This document shows, piece by piece, positions 23,285 to 33,035 of a stretch of DNA of 49,276 nucleotides. The DNA lies in contig JACMLN010000103.1 of NCBI GenBank assembly GCA_014379585.1, positions 1 to 49,276 on the forward strand, given 5' to 3'. Numbering within the stretch: the first letter of the stretch is position 1; every line of letters begins with the position of its first letter. The stretch comes from Gloeobacterales cyanobacterium ES-bin-313. Lineage in GTDB: Bacteria > Cyanobacteriota > Cyanobacteriia > Gloeobacterales > Gloeobacteraceae. The notes beneath the pieces were generated by a model. It was not told the DNA's origin. It saw nothing but the letters and a program-made list of their open reading frames with translations, and searched no databases. The position numbers were made by a program, and so were the translations under genes.

Positions 23285-26113
23285 ATGTTCATTTCCCTCT
23301 CACGCCGCTGGTTCAGTCTCTTTGCTACTTTGGTCATTGTCCTTGCAAATTTGACACCTATAGGTGCTGAGGCCTACATAAACTCTGTACCCAAAAGGGG
23401 AGCAGCAGATTGCCTTAGCTGTTTGCTTGCCGAACAATATCCTGGGCTTCGCCAACAATTGCAAGGGGAGATGCCATGGAATGTGGCCAATCAGCGCTTC
23501 GGCAAGCGCATGGCTGTAGGATTTACGACAACACTTGCGACCAGCATACAACCACCAAAAGATTTGCAGCCGCTTGAAAAACAAGCGTGGATGGCTATGA
23601 CTGAGCGGAAGCAGCTGAAACTGTTCATGCCACAGCAATACAACCACTCCACTGTCGTTGAAATGGGGCCGATTCGGGTTGAAGTCCAGCCCATCGCAGC
23701 ACAGTTAGTTAGAGCTGAACGCCAGGGAAAGGTACTTGTCTACAAGAATGTCTATCCAAACACCGATAGTGTTCAGGTTGCTAAGCAAGGAAAGAGCGAA
23801 GAGTTTTTGTACCTGCGTAACAAAACCGCGCCAAGTGTGTTCGACTACCGGGTGCAGTTGGGGCATGGAGTACAGGTGCATTCTGTTGCAGGCGGCATTG
23901 CATTCTTAGACAACCAAGGCAGGGGAGTGCGCATCGAGCGGCCTTGGTTGATGGATAGTACTGGGCAACGTAGTGAATCGGCAGTGCATTGGCAGGTTCT
24001 AGAGGGGGGAAAGCATCTTCGGTTAGTGGTCGAGCCTCAGGGATTGCACTATCCGCTGTTGGTGGATCCCACATGGAGCACCACTGCTTCTATGAGCACA
24101 CCTAGGGTGGGGCACACAGCCACATTATTGCCCAACGGTAGGGTTCTTGTGACGGGAGGACAAAGCAGCGCCAGCGCCTTAAGCAGTGCAGAGTTGTATA
24201 ACCCAGCAACAGGAATTTGGAGCAGCACTGCCAATATGAACATGCCTAGGGCGGAGCATACAGCGACGTTACTAAAAAATGGCACTGTTCTCGTGGCTGG
24301 GGGATCTAGCAACAACAGTGCGGAGGTCTACAACCCAACTTCTGGCAGCTGGAGTACCACCGCCTTAATGAACGCAGCTAGGTCAAGTCATACGGCGACC
24401 TTACTCAGTAATGGCAAGGTTCTGGTTGCAGGAGGAGGAGACAGTGGTAATGGCTTCAGCAGCACAGAGTTGTACGATCCATCGACAGGCATCTGGAATA
24501 CAACAGGCTCAATGAGCACAACAAGATTATCAGGCCATACAGCGATGTTACTCAATGATGGCAAGGTTCTTGTTGTAGGCGGCACCTTCTACCGGGACGA
24601 CGAAGATGGTGGTACCACCCAAGTCGTTTTGAGTGGTGCAGAATTGTATGACCCTCAAACTGGCTTCTGGACTGCAACAGGCTCCATGAACACATCAAGG
24701 ACAGGGCACACAGCAACGTTACTCAACAACAGTACAGTCCTGGTGGCGGGAGGAAACGATGGTGCTGGCCAGTTTAGAAGTGCTGAGCTATACACACCTG
24801 AAACGGGAGTATGGAGCACCACAGGTTCCATGAGTTTAGAAAGATACGATCACTCAGCAACGTTATTGAAAAATGGCAAGGTGCTCATTACAGGAGTCAC
24901 CTTTACCAACGACAGAATTAATAGTGCGGAATTGTACGATCCTTCAACAGGTCTGTGGACCGGCACTGCAAAGATGATCGTGCCGAGATCGGGTCATACA
25001 GCGACCCTGCTTAAAAGTGGCCAAGTTCTCGTCGCAGGAGGATACAGCAATAGTGTTTTAAGCAGTACGGAATTGTTCGCCCCATTGGCTCGGACTTGGA
25101 GTGCTACGAGTTTCATGAACTGGGCTAGGGTGTATCATACATCGACTTTATTGCCTAATGGAAAGGTTCTTGTAACGGGTGGCATTAACTACAACACCGG
25201 CGGCAGTGGCGATTTGAATAGTGCAGAACTGTACGATCCTAAGACTGGTATTTGGAGTACTACAGGCTTCATGAATTCAACTAGATACATTCACACAGCC
25301 ACATTACTCCCAAATGGTAAGGTGCTTGTGGTTGGAGGACAAACTAACAACCCAAGTAGTGCGGAGTTATACGATCCAGCATTAGGCACTTGGAGCTACA
25401 CATCCTCGATGAGTACGGGCAGGGCCGGTCACAAAGCGATTTTACTCAAAGATGGCAAGGTACTTGTGGTTGGAGGCAACGGGGGGGAATTAAGGACTGC
25501 TGAATTGTACGACGCAACAACAGATGTATGGATTAGTACTGGATCCCTTAACACTGTAGGGGACTTTTTCACAGCAACCTTATTGAAAAATGGCAAAGTG
25601 CTTGTGGCAGGAGGACAAAATAACCTCGGCGTTGTGAGTCTTGCAGCATTGTATGACCCAGCAGTGGGCACTTGGAGCGATACTGTCTCCATGAATATAG
25701 CCAGGGCATCCCACACAGCAACGTTACTGGCAAATGGCAAGGTAGTTGTTTCAGGGGGCTACAACGACAGCGAAACTTTGAGCAGTGCAGAAGTATACGA
25801 TCCAGTTGCGGGCACTTGGAGCGCCACAGGTTCCATGAGTACAGTCAGAGAATCTCACACAGCAACCTTATTAAAAAATGGCAAGGTGCTTGTCGCAGGG
25901 GGAAGAGGTGATAATACTGGAACTACAGAGTTGTATGACCCAATAACAGGGACTTGGGGTAGCGCTTCTCCTCTATTCGTGCTTCGGTACTCGCATACGG
26001 CCACGTTGCTAAAAAACGGCAATGTCCTTTTAGCGGGGGGCGACGGCGGTAGCGATGGTGGCGAACTGGACAGTGCTGAGATATACGGCTTCTTGAGTGT
26101 TTCTCCTCCATAG
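23285..26113 (+). CDS. exported protein with 14 Kelch repeats
   Basis: A 942-residue protein with a signal peptide ([20 protein letters not shown], probable cleavage after AEA near residue 31), so it is likely exported. Residues about 32-260 form a separate N-terminal domain with a CLSC pair. From about 265 to the end there are 14 Kelch motifs of about 46-58 residues, each following M-x-x-x-R-x-x-HTATLL-x-NGKVLV-x-GG ... SAELYDP-x-TG-x-W. Fourteen units could build two seven-bladed beta-propellers. Repeats 10 and 11 are the most divergent. Such proteins bind partners or glycans at the surface; the ligand is unknown. Confidence 0.92.
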   Translation: MFISLSRRWFSLFATLVIVLANLTPIGAEAYINSVPKRGAADCLSCLLAEQYPGLRQQLQGEMPWNVANQRFGKRMAVGFTTTLATSIQPPKDLQPLEKQAWMAMTERKQLKLFMPQQYNHSTVVEMGPIRVEVQPIAAQLVRAERQGKVLVYKNVYPNTDSVQVAKQGKSEEFLYLRNKTAPSVFDYRVQLGHGVQVHSVAGGIAFLDNQGRGVRIERPWLMDSTGQRSESAVHWQVLEGGKHLRLVVEPQGLHYPLLVDPTWSTTASMSTPRVGHTATLLPNGRVLVTGGQSSASALSSAELYNPATGIWSSTANMNMPRAEHTATLLKNGTVLVAGGSSNNSAEVYNPTSGSWSTTALMNAARSSHTATLLSNGKVLVAGGGDSGNGFSSTELYDPSTGIWNTTGSMSTTRLSGHTAMLLNDGKVLVVGGTFYRDDEDGGTTQVVLSGAELYDPQTGFWTATGSMNTSRTGHTATLLNNSTVLVAGGNDGAGQFRSAELYTPETGVWSTTGSMSLERYDHSATLLKNGKVLITGVTFTNDRINSAELYDPSTGLWTGTAKMIVPRSGHTATLLKSGQVLVAGGYSNSVLSSTELFAPLARTWSATSFMNWARVYHTSTLLPNGKVLVTGGINYNTGGSGDLNSAELYDPKTGIWSTTGFMNSTRYIHTATLLPNGKVLVVGGQTNNPSSAELYDPALGTWSYTSSMSTGRAGHKAILLKDGKVLVVGGNGGELRTAELYDATTDVWISTGSLNTVGDFFTATLLKNGKVLVAGGQNNLGVVSLAALYDPAVGTWSDTVSMNIARASHTATLLANGKVVVSGGYNDSETLSSAEVYDPVAGTWSATGSMSTVRESHTATLLKNGKVLVAGGRGDNTGTTELYDPITGTWGSASPLFVLRYSHTATLLKNGNVLLAGGDGGSDGGELDSAEIYGFLSVSPP

Positions 26114-26406
26114 CAAATTCATGAGAATCAAGGTGCCCTAGTGCAAGCGCCCTGGCGTAAACCTCTCTCCAACAACCTTTGATATGAGTGGGCTGGACGA
26201 ATGGATCAAAGAGCAACACGCTGAGGGGTTGCGAGGAGTTAAGTCCCCAGGGTGGCGTGCCGGGTGAGTAGACGATCAGATGATCAGACAATCTTTTCCC
26301 TAGCCCATCCACACCCTTGAATCAGCACGTTGCTAAATGCACTTGAGCACAAGGACTTTCGACACGTTCCAAAATACTCTCTTATTTTGATGCTTTTGTA
26401 AGAGAT

Positions 26407-27066
26407 CTATTGATAAATTACTTCTGTTTCAAAAGCTGCTTGCGATTGCTTGTGAAGAGTAAGATAGGACGGAGCGATCAGATCAGGATCAAAGTGAGTC
26501 CCTGATTGTACTGTGCCACAGATAGTCACCGTACCGACATGAATACCACTGGCCTTTAGCTCTTGAGCGAGAGTAAATGCCAAGCTGCGAATGCCTGCTT
26601 TGCCAATCGATAAGGATGCGGCTTCTGCAAAAGGATGCAAGGCTAGCCCTCCTCCAGTCAAAAGGATGGTGCCTTTGCCATTTGCTTTCATGGCTGGAAT
26701 GACTTGTTGAGCAGCAACTAATGCCCCTGCGACGTTCACTCGAAAATCGGCGACCAAAGCTTCTAAGGAAATGGAGCTGGGTTTTCCTGGCGTGAAGGCC
26801 GCAGCGTTGTAGATAAGCACTTCAGGATCACTTAACTCAGTGCGAATTTGGGTAAATGCTTGTACCAGTGAGGCTTCATCTCCGGCGTCTGCTGCAAAGG
26901 TCAGAACTGAATAGCCGTCTTCTTTTAGAGTCTGGGCATTGTTCGTTAAGTTACTTGGGCTACGTGCGACCAGTGCTAGAGCAAAGCCTTCTTTGGCAAA
27001 TGCTCTGGCAACACCCATGCTCACTCCACTGCCGAACCCCACAATTGCACAGACTTTCTTGCTCAT
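26407..27066 (-). CDS. short-chain dehydrogenase-like protein, atypical active site
   Basis: A 219-residue Rossmann-fold SDR. The nucleotide loop is CAIVGFGSGVSMGVARAFA and NAAAF replaces the usual NNAG. In a typical SDR a catalytic Ser is followed by Y-x-x-x-K; here the region reads LLTGGGLALHPFAEAASLSIGKAG, so the Lys is present but the position four before it is Leu, not Tyr. The enzyme may be inactive as a standard oxidoreductase or use another residue. The start at 27066 has an excellent GAGGAGAG site. A SnoaL-like gene lies 130 bases upstream on the same strand. Confidence 0.87.
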   Translation of the reverse strand: MSKKVCAIVGFGSGVSMGVARAFAKEGFALALVARSPSNLTNNAQTLKEDGYSVLTFAADAGDEASLVQAFTQIRTELSDPEVLIYNAAAFTPGKPSSISLEALVADFRVNVAGALVAAQQVIPAMKANGKGTILLTGGGLALHPFAEAASLSIGKAGIRSLAFTLAQELKASGIHVGTVTICGTVQSGTHFDPDLIAPSYLTLHKQSQAAFETEVIYQ

Positions 27067-27194
27067 TAAAACTCTCCTCAGATTTGGTGGAATCAAAGAA
27101 CTGACCCGAACATTTTGATGCCTTTCACATGGAATTCTCTGTCATCGAAAACCTAGAATAGCGTGTACCCAGGCAGTGATTGACTGCTGATATC

Positions 27195-27650
27195 CTACTC
27201 AACAGTCTTTAGCGATCCCAAAACAGCGTCTTTTAATACAGGGTACATAATGTATTCAAAGGGGAAATTTACCCCAGCTACAGTGTTGTGTATAATACGC
27301 TCACCTATCACTTCGAGTTGATGAATCTCTCGCAATGGTACAAACTGTTGGGTAGCCTTCACCCCGTAGTAGTCCTTTGTAAATCGTGTTAAGGCTGTGA
27401 ACTGGATGACTACGAAGTTGCCCTCCGTCACTTCCGAGTGGATCTCGAAGTGATGCACGGGCCAGGCATCAGCGAAGCTAGAAAAGATGGATTTGTAAGC
27501 TTCACGCCCGAGGATCGGACCTGCGGGACTGAGGCCAGTCTCAACAACAATGTCTTCAGCGAGCAAGGCGTCAAAGATGGCCATGTCCGCTTTGGCAATA
27601 CCCTCACTGATGAAGGTGTGGGCTATTTCGCTTACTGAATGGTCACTCAT
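27195..27650 (-). CDS. SnoaL-like (NTF2-fold) protein
   Basis: A 151-residue NTF2-like/SnoaL-type cone-fold protein: SEIAHTFISEGIAKADMAIFDALLAEDIVVETG, then GREAYKSIFSSFADAWPVHHFEIHSEV. These bind small molecules or catalyse isomerisation, cyclisation or hydrolysis. The start at 27650 (MSDHSVSE) is preferred over 27677 because family similarity begins there. It lies upstream of an SDR-like gene on the same strand and probably shares its pathway. Confidence 0.82.
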   Translation of the reverse strand: MSDHSVSEIAHTFISEGIAKADMAIFDALLAEDIVVETGLSPAGPILGREAYKSIFSSFADAWPVHHFEIHSEVTEGNFVVIQFTALTRFTKDYYGVKATQQFVPLREIHQLEVIGERIIHNTVAGVNFPFEYIMYPVLKDAVLGSLKTVE

Positions 27651-27842
27651 CACTTTGGTCTCTAAATTAGTAAGCAACGGTCATTCACTGAGAAATACAC
27701 GGATGATTCAACTACATTCATGAAGTTGATAGCGCAGTCCTCAGCTGAAGTGCGACTTTCTCTTTGACTATTTGTGAGTATACGTGTAGTCCATAGGCAC
27801 ACTACTAACTTATTCCACTCTCCAACCTTGACAAATTGGCAA

Positions 27843-28481
27843 TCAAGTCTTTTCTTTCAGGAATTTGAACCCTACCCTACCGCCGAAGCCTTGTGAGTAG
27901 GCAAGATTAACAAGCAACATCATTGACGGTTCAACGTATCGCGCCGTCCAAAGAGGGCCAGCATCAATCACTTCGAGCTCACATTCCACTAAAAGTCTAG
28001 TGACTATCTGCTTTGCCTCAGAATCATCGCCACTGACAAAGACAGTGACTTGCTGCCCTGCAATTTGGCGAACATCCGAATGCAAAACCTCTGCGAAGGC
28101 TGGAAGCCCTTCCACAACCTTCGCGCCCGGAGCAAGCTTAGCGATCTCTTCCGCTCCAGAAGTATTGGTGCCTACAAACAATCCGCTATAGTCAGGTTTC
28201 AGAGGATTGACACAAGAAAATAGCAACTTACCGTTCAGAACTCCGGCTGCGCTGAGAGCATCTGGCACCGCATTGTAGGGCACAGCAAGAACGATTACAT
28301 CTGCGAATGCAGTTGCTTCTGCAGGAGTGCCAAACCTGGCTGATGGATCGACACTATTCGCAGCCTTCTTTAACTTCTCAGCATCTCTCGAATAGCTGAA
28401 GAAAAGTTCGTGGCCATGTTTTGCCCAAAACTTCCCAAGACCAGTTGCGATATTCCCTGCTCCAATGATGCCAATTTTCAT
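27843..28481 (-). CDS. F420-dependent NADP reductase-like protein
   Basis: A 212-residue NAD(P)-binding protein of the NADPH:F420 oxidoreductase-like group. It opens with MKIGIIGAGNIATGLGKFWAKHGH, the dinucleotide loop, and continues with DVIVLAVPYNAVPDAL and the later VVEGLPAFAEVLHSD typical of this fold. These enzymes reduce a flavin-type cofactor or other substrates with NADPH; without proof of F420 in this organism the cofactor is open. The start at 28481 has a strong AGGAGAAA site. The LysR gene diverges upstream and likely regulates it. Confidence 0.87.
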   Translation of the reverse strand: MKIGIIGAGNIATGLGKFWAKHGHELFFSYSRDAEKLKKAANSVDPSARFGTPAEATAFADVIVLAVPYNAVPDALSAAGVLNGKLLFSCVNPLKPDYSGLFVGTNTSGAEEIAKLAPGAKVVEGLPAFAEVLHSDVRQIAGQQVTVFVSGDDSEAKQIVTRLLVECELEVIDAGPLWTARYVEPSMMLLVNLAYSQGFGGRVGFKFLKEKT

Positions 28482-28853
28482 AATGATGTTTCTCCTATTC
28501 TTTAAGTGATCGGCGTGCAATCGACCAAGACCGCCAGGACTGATCAGGGGTCTCGACACAGATAATGCCAAATGTGTTGAGGTAGCGCCCCCCATCGCCC
28601 TCGTGCAATAAAGGCGAGGGTTGTGCATTCAGCAGTGATTTGAGGTGCGCTCATTCAAGAAGTTCTCCGTAGACTCCGAGGCATTGCGAAGATGCATCTG
28701 CGTTTAGTTCTCTTCCACTTCCGCAACCTACCAGTAGCCCTTGCACTCTGTCCAATAGCCAACAATCGCAACTTATAGTTTTTAGCTATATCCCTTAGCT
28801 TCCTGAAATCCATGGGTTCGATTACTGTGAATTGAACGTTCAGTGCGACTTTT
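28482..28853. other. divergent intergenic region, F420-reductase-like/lysR
   Basis: No gene recognised. It holds the start region of the leftward reductase gene and the promoter region of lysR, including the TATAG-N7-CTATA palindrome at 28774-28790. Confidence 0.45.
28774..28790. promoter_or_regulatory. candidate LysR binding box
   Basis: TATAG-N7-CTATA is a perfect inverted repeat and contains the LysR T-N11-A pattern (TAG-N7-CTA). It lies 64 bases before the lysR start in the region shared with the divergent reductase gene, as expected for a LysR target. Confidence 0.45.
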
Positions 28854-29774
28854 ATGGAAAACGCGTTCGACATCGATTTTCGCCAACTTCGCTACTTCGT
28901 AGTCCTTGCAGAGGAATTGCATTTCAGTCAGGCTGCTGTCCGCTTGGGAATCGCCCAACCTTCGCTCTCCCGGCAGATTCAGCTTCTTGAGAAGCAATTA
29001 GGCGCGCCACTCTTTCGCCGTACGCGGGGGCAAGTTGAATTGGCACCGATCGGAAAAGTCCTCTTAAAGGAAGCAAGAATGATCTTGGAGCAATATGCGC
29101 GGGGCATTGAAACAACCCGAAATGCGGCTCAAGAGCAACCAGATGTCCTGAGTCTTGGCTTTGAACCCTGTGCAACTTTCCATGGTCTTCTCGAAGTAAT
29201 CCAACAGTTTGCGCAACTTTACCCGAATATCAGTCTGATTAGTCATCAAATGACTGCCCCGGAACAATGCGAAGCAGTGCTACGTAGACAGATCGATGTT
29301 GGATTCTCCCATCCTCCCGTGAATGTCCCAGGGCTGGTCTTCGAAAAGGTGATGGAAGAAAATTTCTTGTGTGCTTTGCCCACGGCCCATCCACTTGCTC
29401 GTCGTCGAAAAATAGCCCTCGAAGCATTAGCAACCGAGCCATTTATCCTTTTTCCTAGGACTCTCGCTCCAGCCTGCTTTGACATTGTCTATGAACTTTG
29501 TCGTCAGGCTGGTTTTACACCGAATGTCCAACATCAAACCAGCAACTTAAATTTCTGCTTGAATCTCATTGCTGCTGGTACAGGTGTAACGATTGTTCCA
29601 GCTTGCGCCCGCGAACGGGCTATTGCAGGTGTGACCTATCGCGAACTGAGCGAAGAAACACCCACCGTTGAATCGGGCTTTATTAGGCGTGCAGATGAAC
29701 TGATATCACCAGCATTTGAACAATTACTCATACTTTGGAGAACCCATTATGATGCTTCTAGATCAGTGAGTTAG
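28854..29774 (+). CDS. LysR-family transcriptional regulator
   Basis: A full-length 306-residue LysR regulator. The N-terminal HTH reads FRQLRYFVVLAEELHFSQAAVRLGIAQPSLSRQIQLLEKQLG (about residues 9-50), then the linker helix and a substrate-binding domain (DVGFSHPPVN, GTGVTIVPACA). It belongs by pattern to the aromatic-compound-regulator side of the family. It diverges from the F420-reductase-like gene and probably controls it and itself. Confidence 0.92.
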   Translation: MENAFDIDFRQLRYFVVLAEELHFSQAAVRLGIAQPSLSRQIQLLEKQLGAPLFRRTRGQVELAPIGKVLLKEARMILEQYARGIETTRNAAQEQPDVLSLGFEPCATFHGLLEVIQQFAQLYPNISLISHQMTAPEQCEAVLRRQIDVGFSHPPVNVPGLVFEKVMEENFLCALPTAHPLARRRKIALEALATEPFILFPRTLAPACFDIVYELCRQAGFTPNVQHQTSNLNFCLNLIAAGTGVTIVPACARERAIAGVTYRELSEETPTVESGFIRRADELISPAFEQLLILWRTHYDASRSVS

Positions 29775-29815
29775 AAGATGTGTTTCGGACGGTTCAGTTG
29801 CAAAAATAATTAGGG

Positions 29816-30124
29816 CTACAGTCTCTTGCAAGATATTTGCCTGTTAGGCGGCATTGTCAAGCTGATGAGGGTGGATGTCGAGAGCACTTCTCTGACTCCG
29901 TTAAAGCTAGGTTCGATCAATCGTCGAGGTATGGCCGTCGGCTCCATCCCTTTTCGAGTACGGATGAGCAGTTCATCGCCAAGCTGCTCTCGCAAAGCCG
30001 CCAAGGCGCGACTCACGGTCGGCTGACTAACGCCAAGAAGGCGTGCGGTGCGTGTCACACTTCGCTCACGCAAAAGAACTAAAAGGATGGTTAAGAGGTT
30101 GAGGTCAACTTGGTTGTTAATCAT
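29816..30124 (-). pseudogene. truncated LysR regulator (HTH only)
   Basis: The first 60 or so residues are a good LysR HTH (LNLLTILLVLLRERSVTRTARLLGVSQPTVSRALAALREQLGDELLIRTRKGMEPT). The sequence then becomes short and unrelated and stops at 102 residues, whereas LysR proteins have about 300. The effector domain has been lost. It diverges from the epimerase gene that starts at 30212, its probable former target. A free HTH fragment could still bind DNA. Confidence 0.72.
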
Positions 30125-30152
30125 TTGATATCTGTATTTTAGCTATTCACAT

Positions 30153-30170
30153 TATTCATGGTATTGAATA
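30153..30170. promoter_or_regulatory. candidate LysR-type palindrome upstream of epimerase
   Basis: TATTCA-TGGTAT-TGAATA is a perfect inverted repeat that includes a T-N11-A pattern. It lies between the divergent truncated lysR and the epimerase gene, 42 bases before the latter's start. Confidence 0.4.
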
Positions 30171-30211
30171 GTGGTTTCTAGTTTATAGTGTGGTCAATGC
30201 GGAGGCTCGCG

Positions 30212-31108
30212 ATGACAAGAATTTTGGTGACAGGCTTCAATGGCTACGTTGGAACCCACGTTGTTAAAGCGCTCAAAGCGCGTCAAGTTGAGATCACAGC
30301 CCTATGTCGTAATTCCTCCGGGGTCGAGCAAGCCAAGGCGGAGGGGCTTACTCCCCATATTGCAGCGTTGGAAGATGTCGCAGAATTACGCGCTTTAGCC
30401 GCAAGTGTAGACGGTGTGGCTCATCTTGCCGCCAGCGACAATCCCGCGTTTCTAAAGACCAATCGCAATGCCATCAAAGCAATGATTGATGGACTGCCTC
30501 CAGGATCTGTCTTTGTGATGCATGGCGGCTCGATGGTTTTTGGCGATACAGGCTCTAACACGCTATCTGGTATCCCGATCTTCAATCCGCCTCCTACACT
30601 TGCTGAACGGGCTGAACTTGATCAATTTGTATTGAAAGGGGCTTCGACAACCGTCAGAACTCACATTATCTATGGAGCCTTTGTGTTTGGTGGGCTGGGA
30701 GCCATGATTCCAAATAGCCTGATTCAAGCAGCCCGCACATCCGGCTTTTCAGGCTATATCGCAGAGGGTTCGGCTTGCTGGAGCGCAGTTCACATTGCTG
30801 ACTGGGCAGAGCTTATTGTTCGCGCCTTGCTTGATGGCAAACATTCAGGTCAACCGATTATGGCTGCGGCTCAGACGATCAGCCTACGCGAGGTAGCCCA
30901 TGCGGTCAGTCAAGCTTTTACGCCACCTTTACCTGAGAAATCGGTGACTTTAGAAGAAGGCTTCAAGCTATGGAGTTTCTTTGCACCCGGTTTTACCCTC
31001 AACCAGAACTTTAACGCCGATCTAGCAAAAGAAGATTATGGCTGGGAGCCACCGATGCGTGACATCGCCGCAGAGCTGGCGTTTCTAGCTGCGACACCAA
31101 AGCCATGA
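30212..31108 (+). CDS. NAD-dependent epimerase/dehydratase-like protein
   Basis: A 298-residue extended-SDR protein. The nucleotide loop is MTRILVTGFNGYVGTHVVKAL, with HLAASDN as the following strand. The sequence HGGSMVFGDTG stands where the Ser of the active site is expected, and a YxxxK is not obvious (LAERAELDQFVLKGA), so the catalytic residues may be atypical. The start at 30212 has GGAGG upstream. It diverges from the truncated LysR gene. Substrate unknown. Confidence 0.87.
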   Translation: MTRILVTGFNGYVGTHVVKALKARQVEITALCRNSSGVEQAKAEGLTPHIAALEDVAELRALAASVDGVAHLAASDNPAFLKTNRNAIKAMIDGLPPGSVFVMHGGSMVFGDTGSNTLSGIPIFNPPPTLAERAELDQFVLKGASTTVRTHIIYGAFVFGGLGAMIPNSLIQAARTSGFSGYIAEGSACWSAVHIADWAELIVRALLDGKHSGQPIMAAAQTISLREVAHAVSQAFTPPLPEKSVTLEEGFKLWSFFAPGFTLNQNFNADLAKEDYGWEPPMRDIAAELAFLAATPKP

Positions 31109-31175
31109 GAACTGACACCGACACAGATGTTGCCAATCCATTCAAAGTAGCGCCAAAGGCATTCATGAGGCGATT

Positions 31176-31514
31176 ATGAGCTTAAAACCTTCAGAAGCCC
31201 CAGACTCAGGATATGCAGGTCAACAGCCAGGAGGAATTCTATTAAGTCTGTCACTTGTGCTGACAGCCGTGATATCACTGGCAGCAGATCTCAACACAAG
31301 CCACCTATTCAACCCAGCATGGCCTGCTCACGCAAAGTTTCATGATATTGCCATGCTCAATCTGCTCATCGGTGTCTGCGGTGCTTGGACTGTGGCTGCT
31401 TTGGCGCAAGAGCCTTGAACCAAAAGTTGCTGCAATCGTTGGAGCGCTCGTTCCAGTGATCTTTTGGTCCGCCTTTTTTTGGGCACCACTGCTAGTACCA
31501 GGTGTCAGCCATTG
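31176..31514 (+). pseudogene. frameshifted small membrane protein (DUF6640-like)
   Basis: The first frame reads GGILLSLSLVLTAVISLAADLNTSHLFNPAWPAHAKFHDIAMLNLLIG and then degenerates. The +1 frame continues with SAVLGLWLLWRKSLEPKVAAIVGALVPVIFWSAFFWAPLLVPG. Joined near 31373-31385 these give one multi-helix membrane protein, resembling, to my memory, the DUF6640 group. The gene is broken by a small indel, and the 3' end runs into the start of the gene at 31502. Confidence 0.62.
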
Positions 31515-31825
31515 TCCAGCTGTTGGAGTTTTTGTCCCAACCCGTCCAGGAAGCATTCCCCCCGACTCCTGAAGAGGTCGAGTTGCTGCAAATCATCCAG
31601 CATCAGTTGCCCCAGGAGGAACAAGTCCGGTTGGAGGAATTACGCGATCGCTGCGAATGGGGCGAACTGACCCAAGCAGAACATCAAGAACTGATTCACT
31701 CCGAGGATTTACTGGAGCAGCAAACCGCGCATCGCTTGGAAGCTCTCATCCACCTGGCCAAGCTGAAAAATGTTGAACATCAACATAGCTATGAATATCG
31801 TAAGGCCAGCCGTGCAGCACCATGA
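31502..31825 (+). CDS. conserved hypothetical protein of cyanobacterial type
   Basis: A 107-residue helical, Glu/Gln-rich protein (SAIVQLLEFLSQPVQEAF, TPEEVELLQIIQHQLPQEEQ, LEALIHLAKLK). I associate this pattern with small proteins common in cyanobacteria that are often multi-copy and uncharacterised. It starts with GTG and overlaps the 3' end of the broken membrane-protein gene. The last residues (YRKASRAAP) do not look native, so the C-terminus may be truncated. Confidence 0.6.
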   Translation: MSAIVQLLEFLSQPVQEAFPPTPEEVELLQIIQHQLPQEEQVRLEELRDRCEWGELTQAEHQELIHSEDLLEQQTAHRLEALIHLAKLKNVEHQHSYEYRKASRAAP

Positions 31826-31908
31826 CCACAGGAGCATCGCTGGAAGCAACCTCAGCGTAGCTGACATTTAGTCTCTGATGCTTAACCTCTTTGCGCACTC
31901 CGTAAAGT

Positions 31909-32910
31909 TCAAGGGGCTTTTGCTAAGATCCCTGGTGGCAGCAGTTTGCCTTGTAACAAAAGTCGCAAAGTCCCCAAGGCAATACTGCCGATCGCGATAT
32001 TGGCACCAATGAATAGCAGCACTGCTAATCCTTCCATGGCTCCAGTCATGCCACGTTCAACAAAACGCAAGGACGATAGAGATAAAGCTGCAATACCGAA
32101 GGTAAATGCCCAGTAGGATGCGGCAAAGGGTTGTTGAAATAACCACGGCATAAGCCGCAGTAGAATTAATGCCTGCAATAGTCCATAGCCAAAGAGGATC
32201 TGGGCAAAGGTGTCGGGCTGACCACTAGTAATGCTTAGATAAGAAACGCAGCCTACGACAGGGGGAGCTAGTTGAATGCCTAACGTTGGGCGAAGAGGGT
32301 TGGGCAAGGCTTCCAATAGGAACAAGCGTTGCATGATGATGGACTCCAGTGCTATCCACGAAAACATCCCCATCCCAAAAAATAAAACGCCAAACTCTCG
32401 ATAACCGAGGGCACTGGCAACGATTGCGCTGACAAAACCACCAGCGACTGTGGGCAGGTAGAGAACTGGTGTAGTCGTTTCAGGTTTGCGTCCGCCCATC
32501 CATAGCTGCCCAGAACGATACACGCCAAAGCTCAACTGACCGAGCGCGCCAACTACAAATAACACGATGGCGATCTCATGAAAGTAGGGCAAGATCACTA
32601 GCGCCACCAGCACCGTGGAAAGAGGTACCAGCCCGATGAAGCAACACAAAATAGGATGCTTGAATTCAGCCAATGCTTCTTCCCGCGCCCAGAGCCATTT
32701 ACTGACATAGAGCATCAGCAGCAAGAGCCAGACTGCAACCGCCATCAACATAATGCTTTCGCCAATCCAAGCAGGTAGGTGCCAGAGTTTGGTAGCCACT
32801 CGCCAGCAATTTCCTAGCCCCGCTAGACCCAGAACTATGCCAAAAAAGGAGGCGGGAACAGGGCTGAGATCGGCTTTCAAACCAGCGAATTTTAGAGGTG
32901 ATTTTTTCAT
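31909..32910 (-). CDS. tehA: TehA/SLAC1-family transporter
   Basis: A 333-residue polytopic protein with about ten hydrophobic helices, the architecture and length of TehA (tellurite-resistance/dicarboxylate transporter, SLAC1 anion-channel family). The N-terminal FFGIVLGLAGLGNCWR and the segment LSFGVYRSGQLW are typical. TehA-like proteins conduct anions; resistance to tellurite in E. coli comes from overexpression. It is convergent neither with nor part of a clear operon: tnpB diverges from it just upstream. Confidence 0.88.
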   Translation of the reverse strand: MKKSPLKFAGLKADLSPVPASFFGIVLGLAGLGNCWRVATKLWHLPAWIGESIMLMAVAVWLLLLMLYVSKWLWAREEALAEFKHPILCCFIGLVPLSTVLVALVILPYFHEIAIVLFVVGALGQLSFGVYRSGQLWMGGRKPETTTPVLYLPTVAGGFVSAIVASALGYREFGVLFFGMGMFSWIALESIIMQRLFLLEALPNPLRPTLGIQLAPPVVGCVSYLSITSGQPDTFAQILFGYGLLQALILLRLMPWLFQQPFAASYWAFTFGIAALSLSSLRFVERGMTGAMEGLAVLLFIGANIAIGSIALGTLRLLLQGKLLPPGILAKAP

Positions 32911-33035
32911 AAAACTGCCCTCGCTACGGACACCCCGTGCCCTTGTGGCCGGGGAGGAGTAGCGGCTATGTCTCGCACTTGCGGTCTTTTGTCCATTTAG
33001 CTACCATAGTAGAGGTTATACATGAACTCCAGCAA

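Noticed and set aside
26114-26406. possible transposase remnant between the Kelch and SDR genes
   Set aside because: A few suggestive codons only; no motif, terminal repeat or frame that I can defend.
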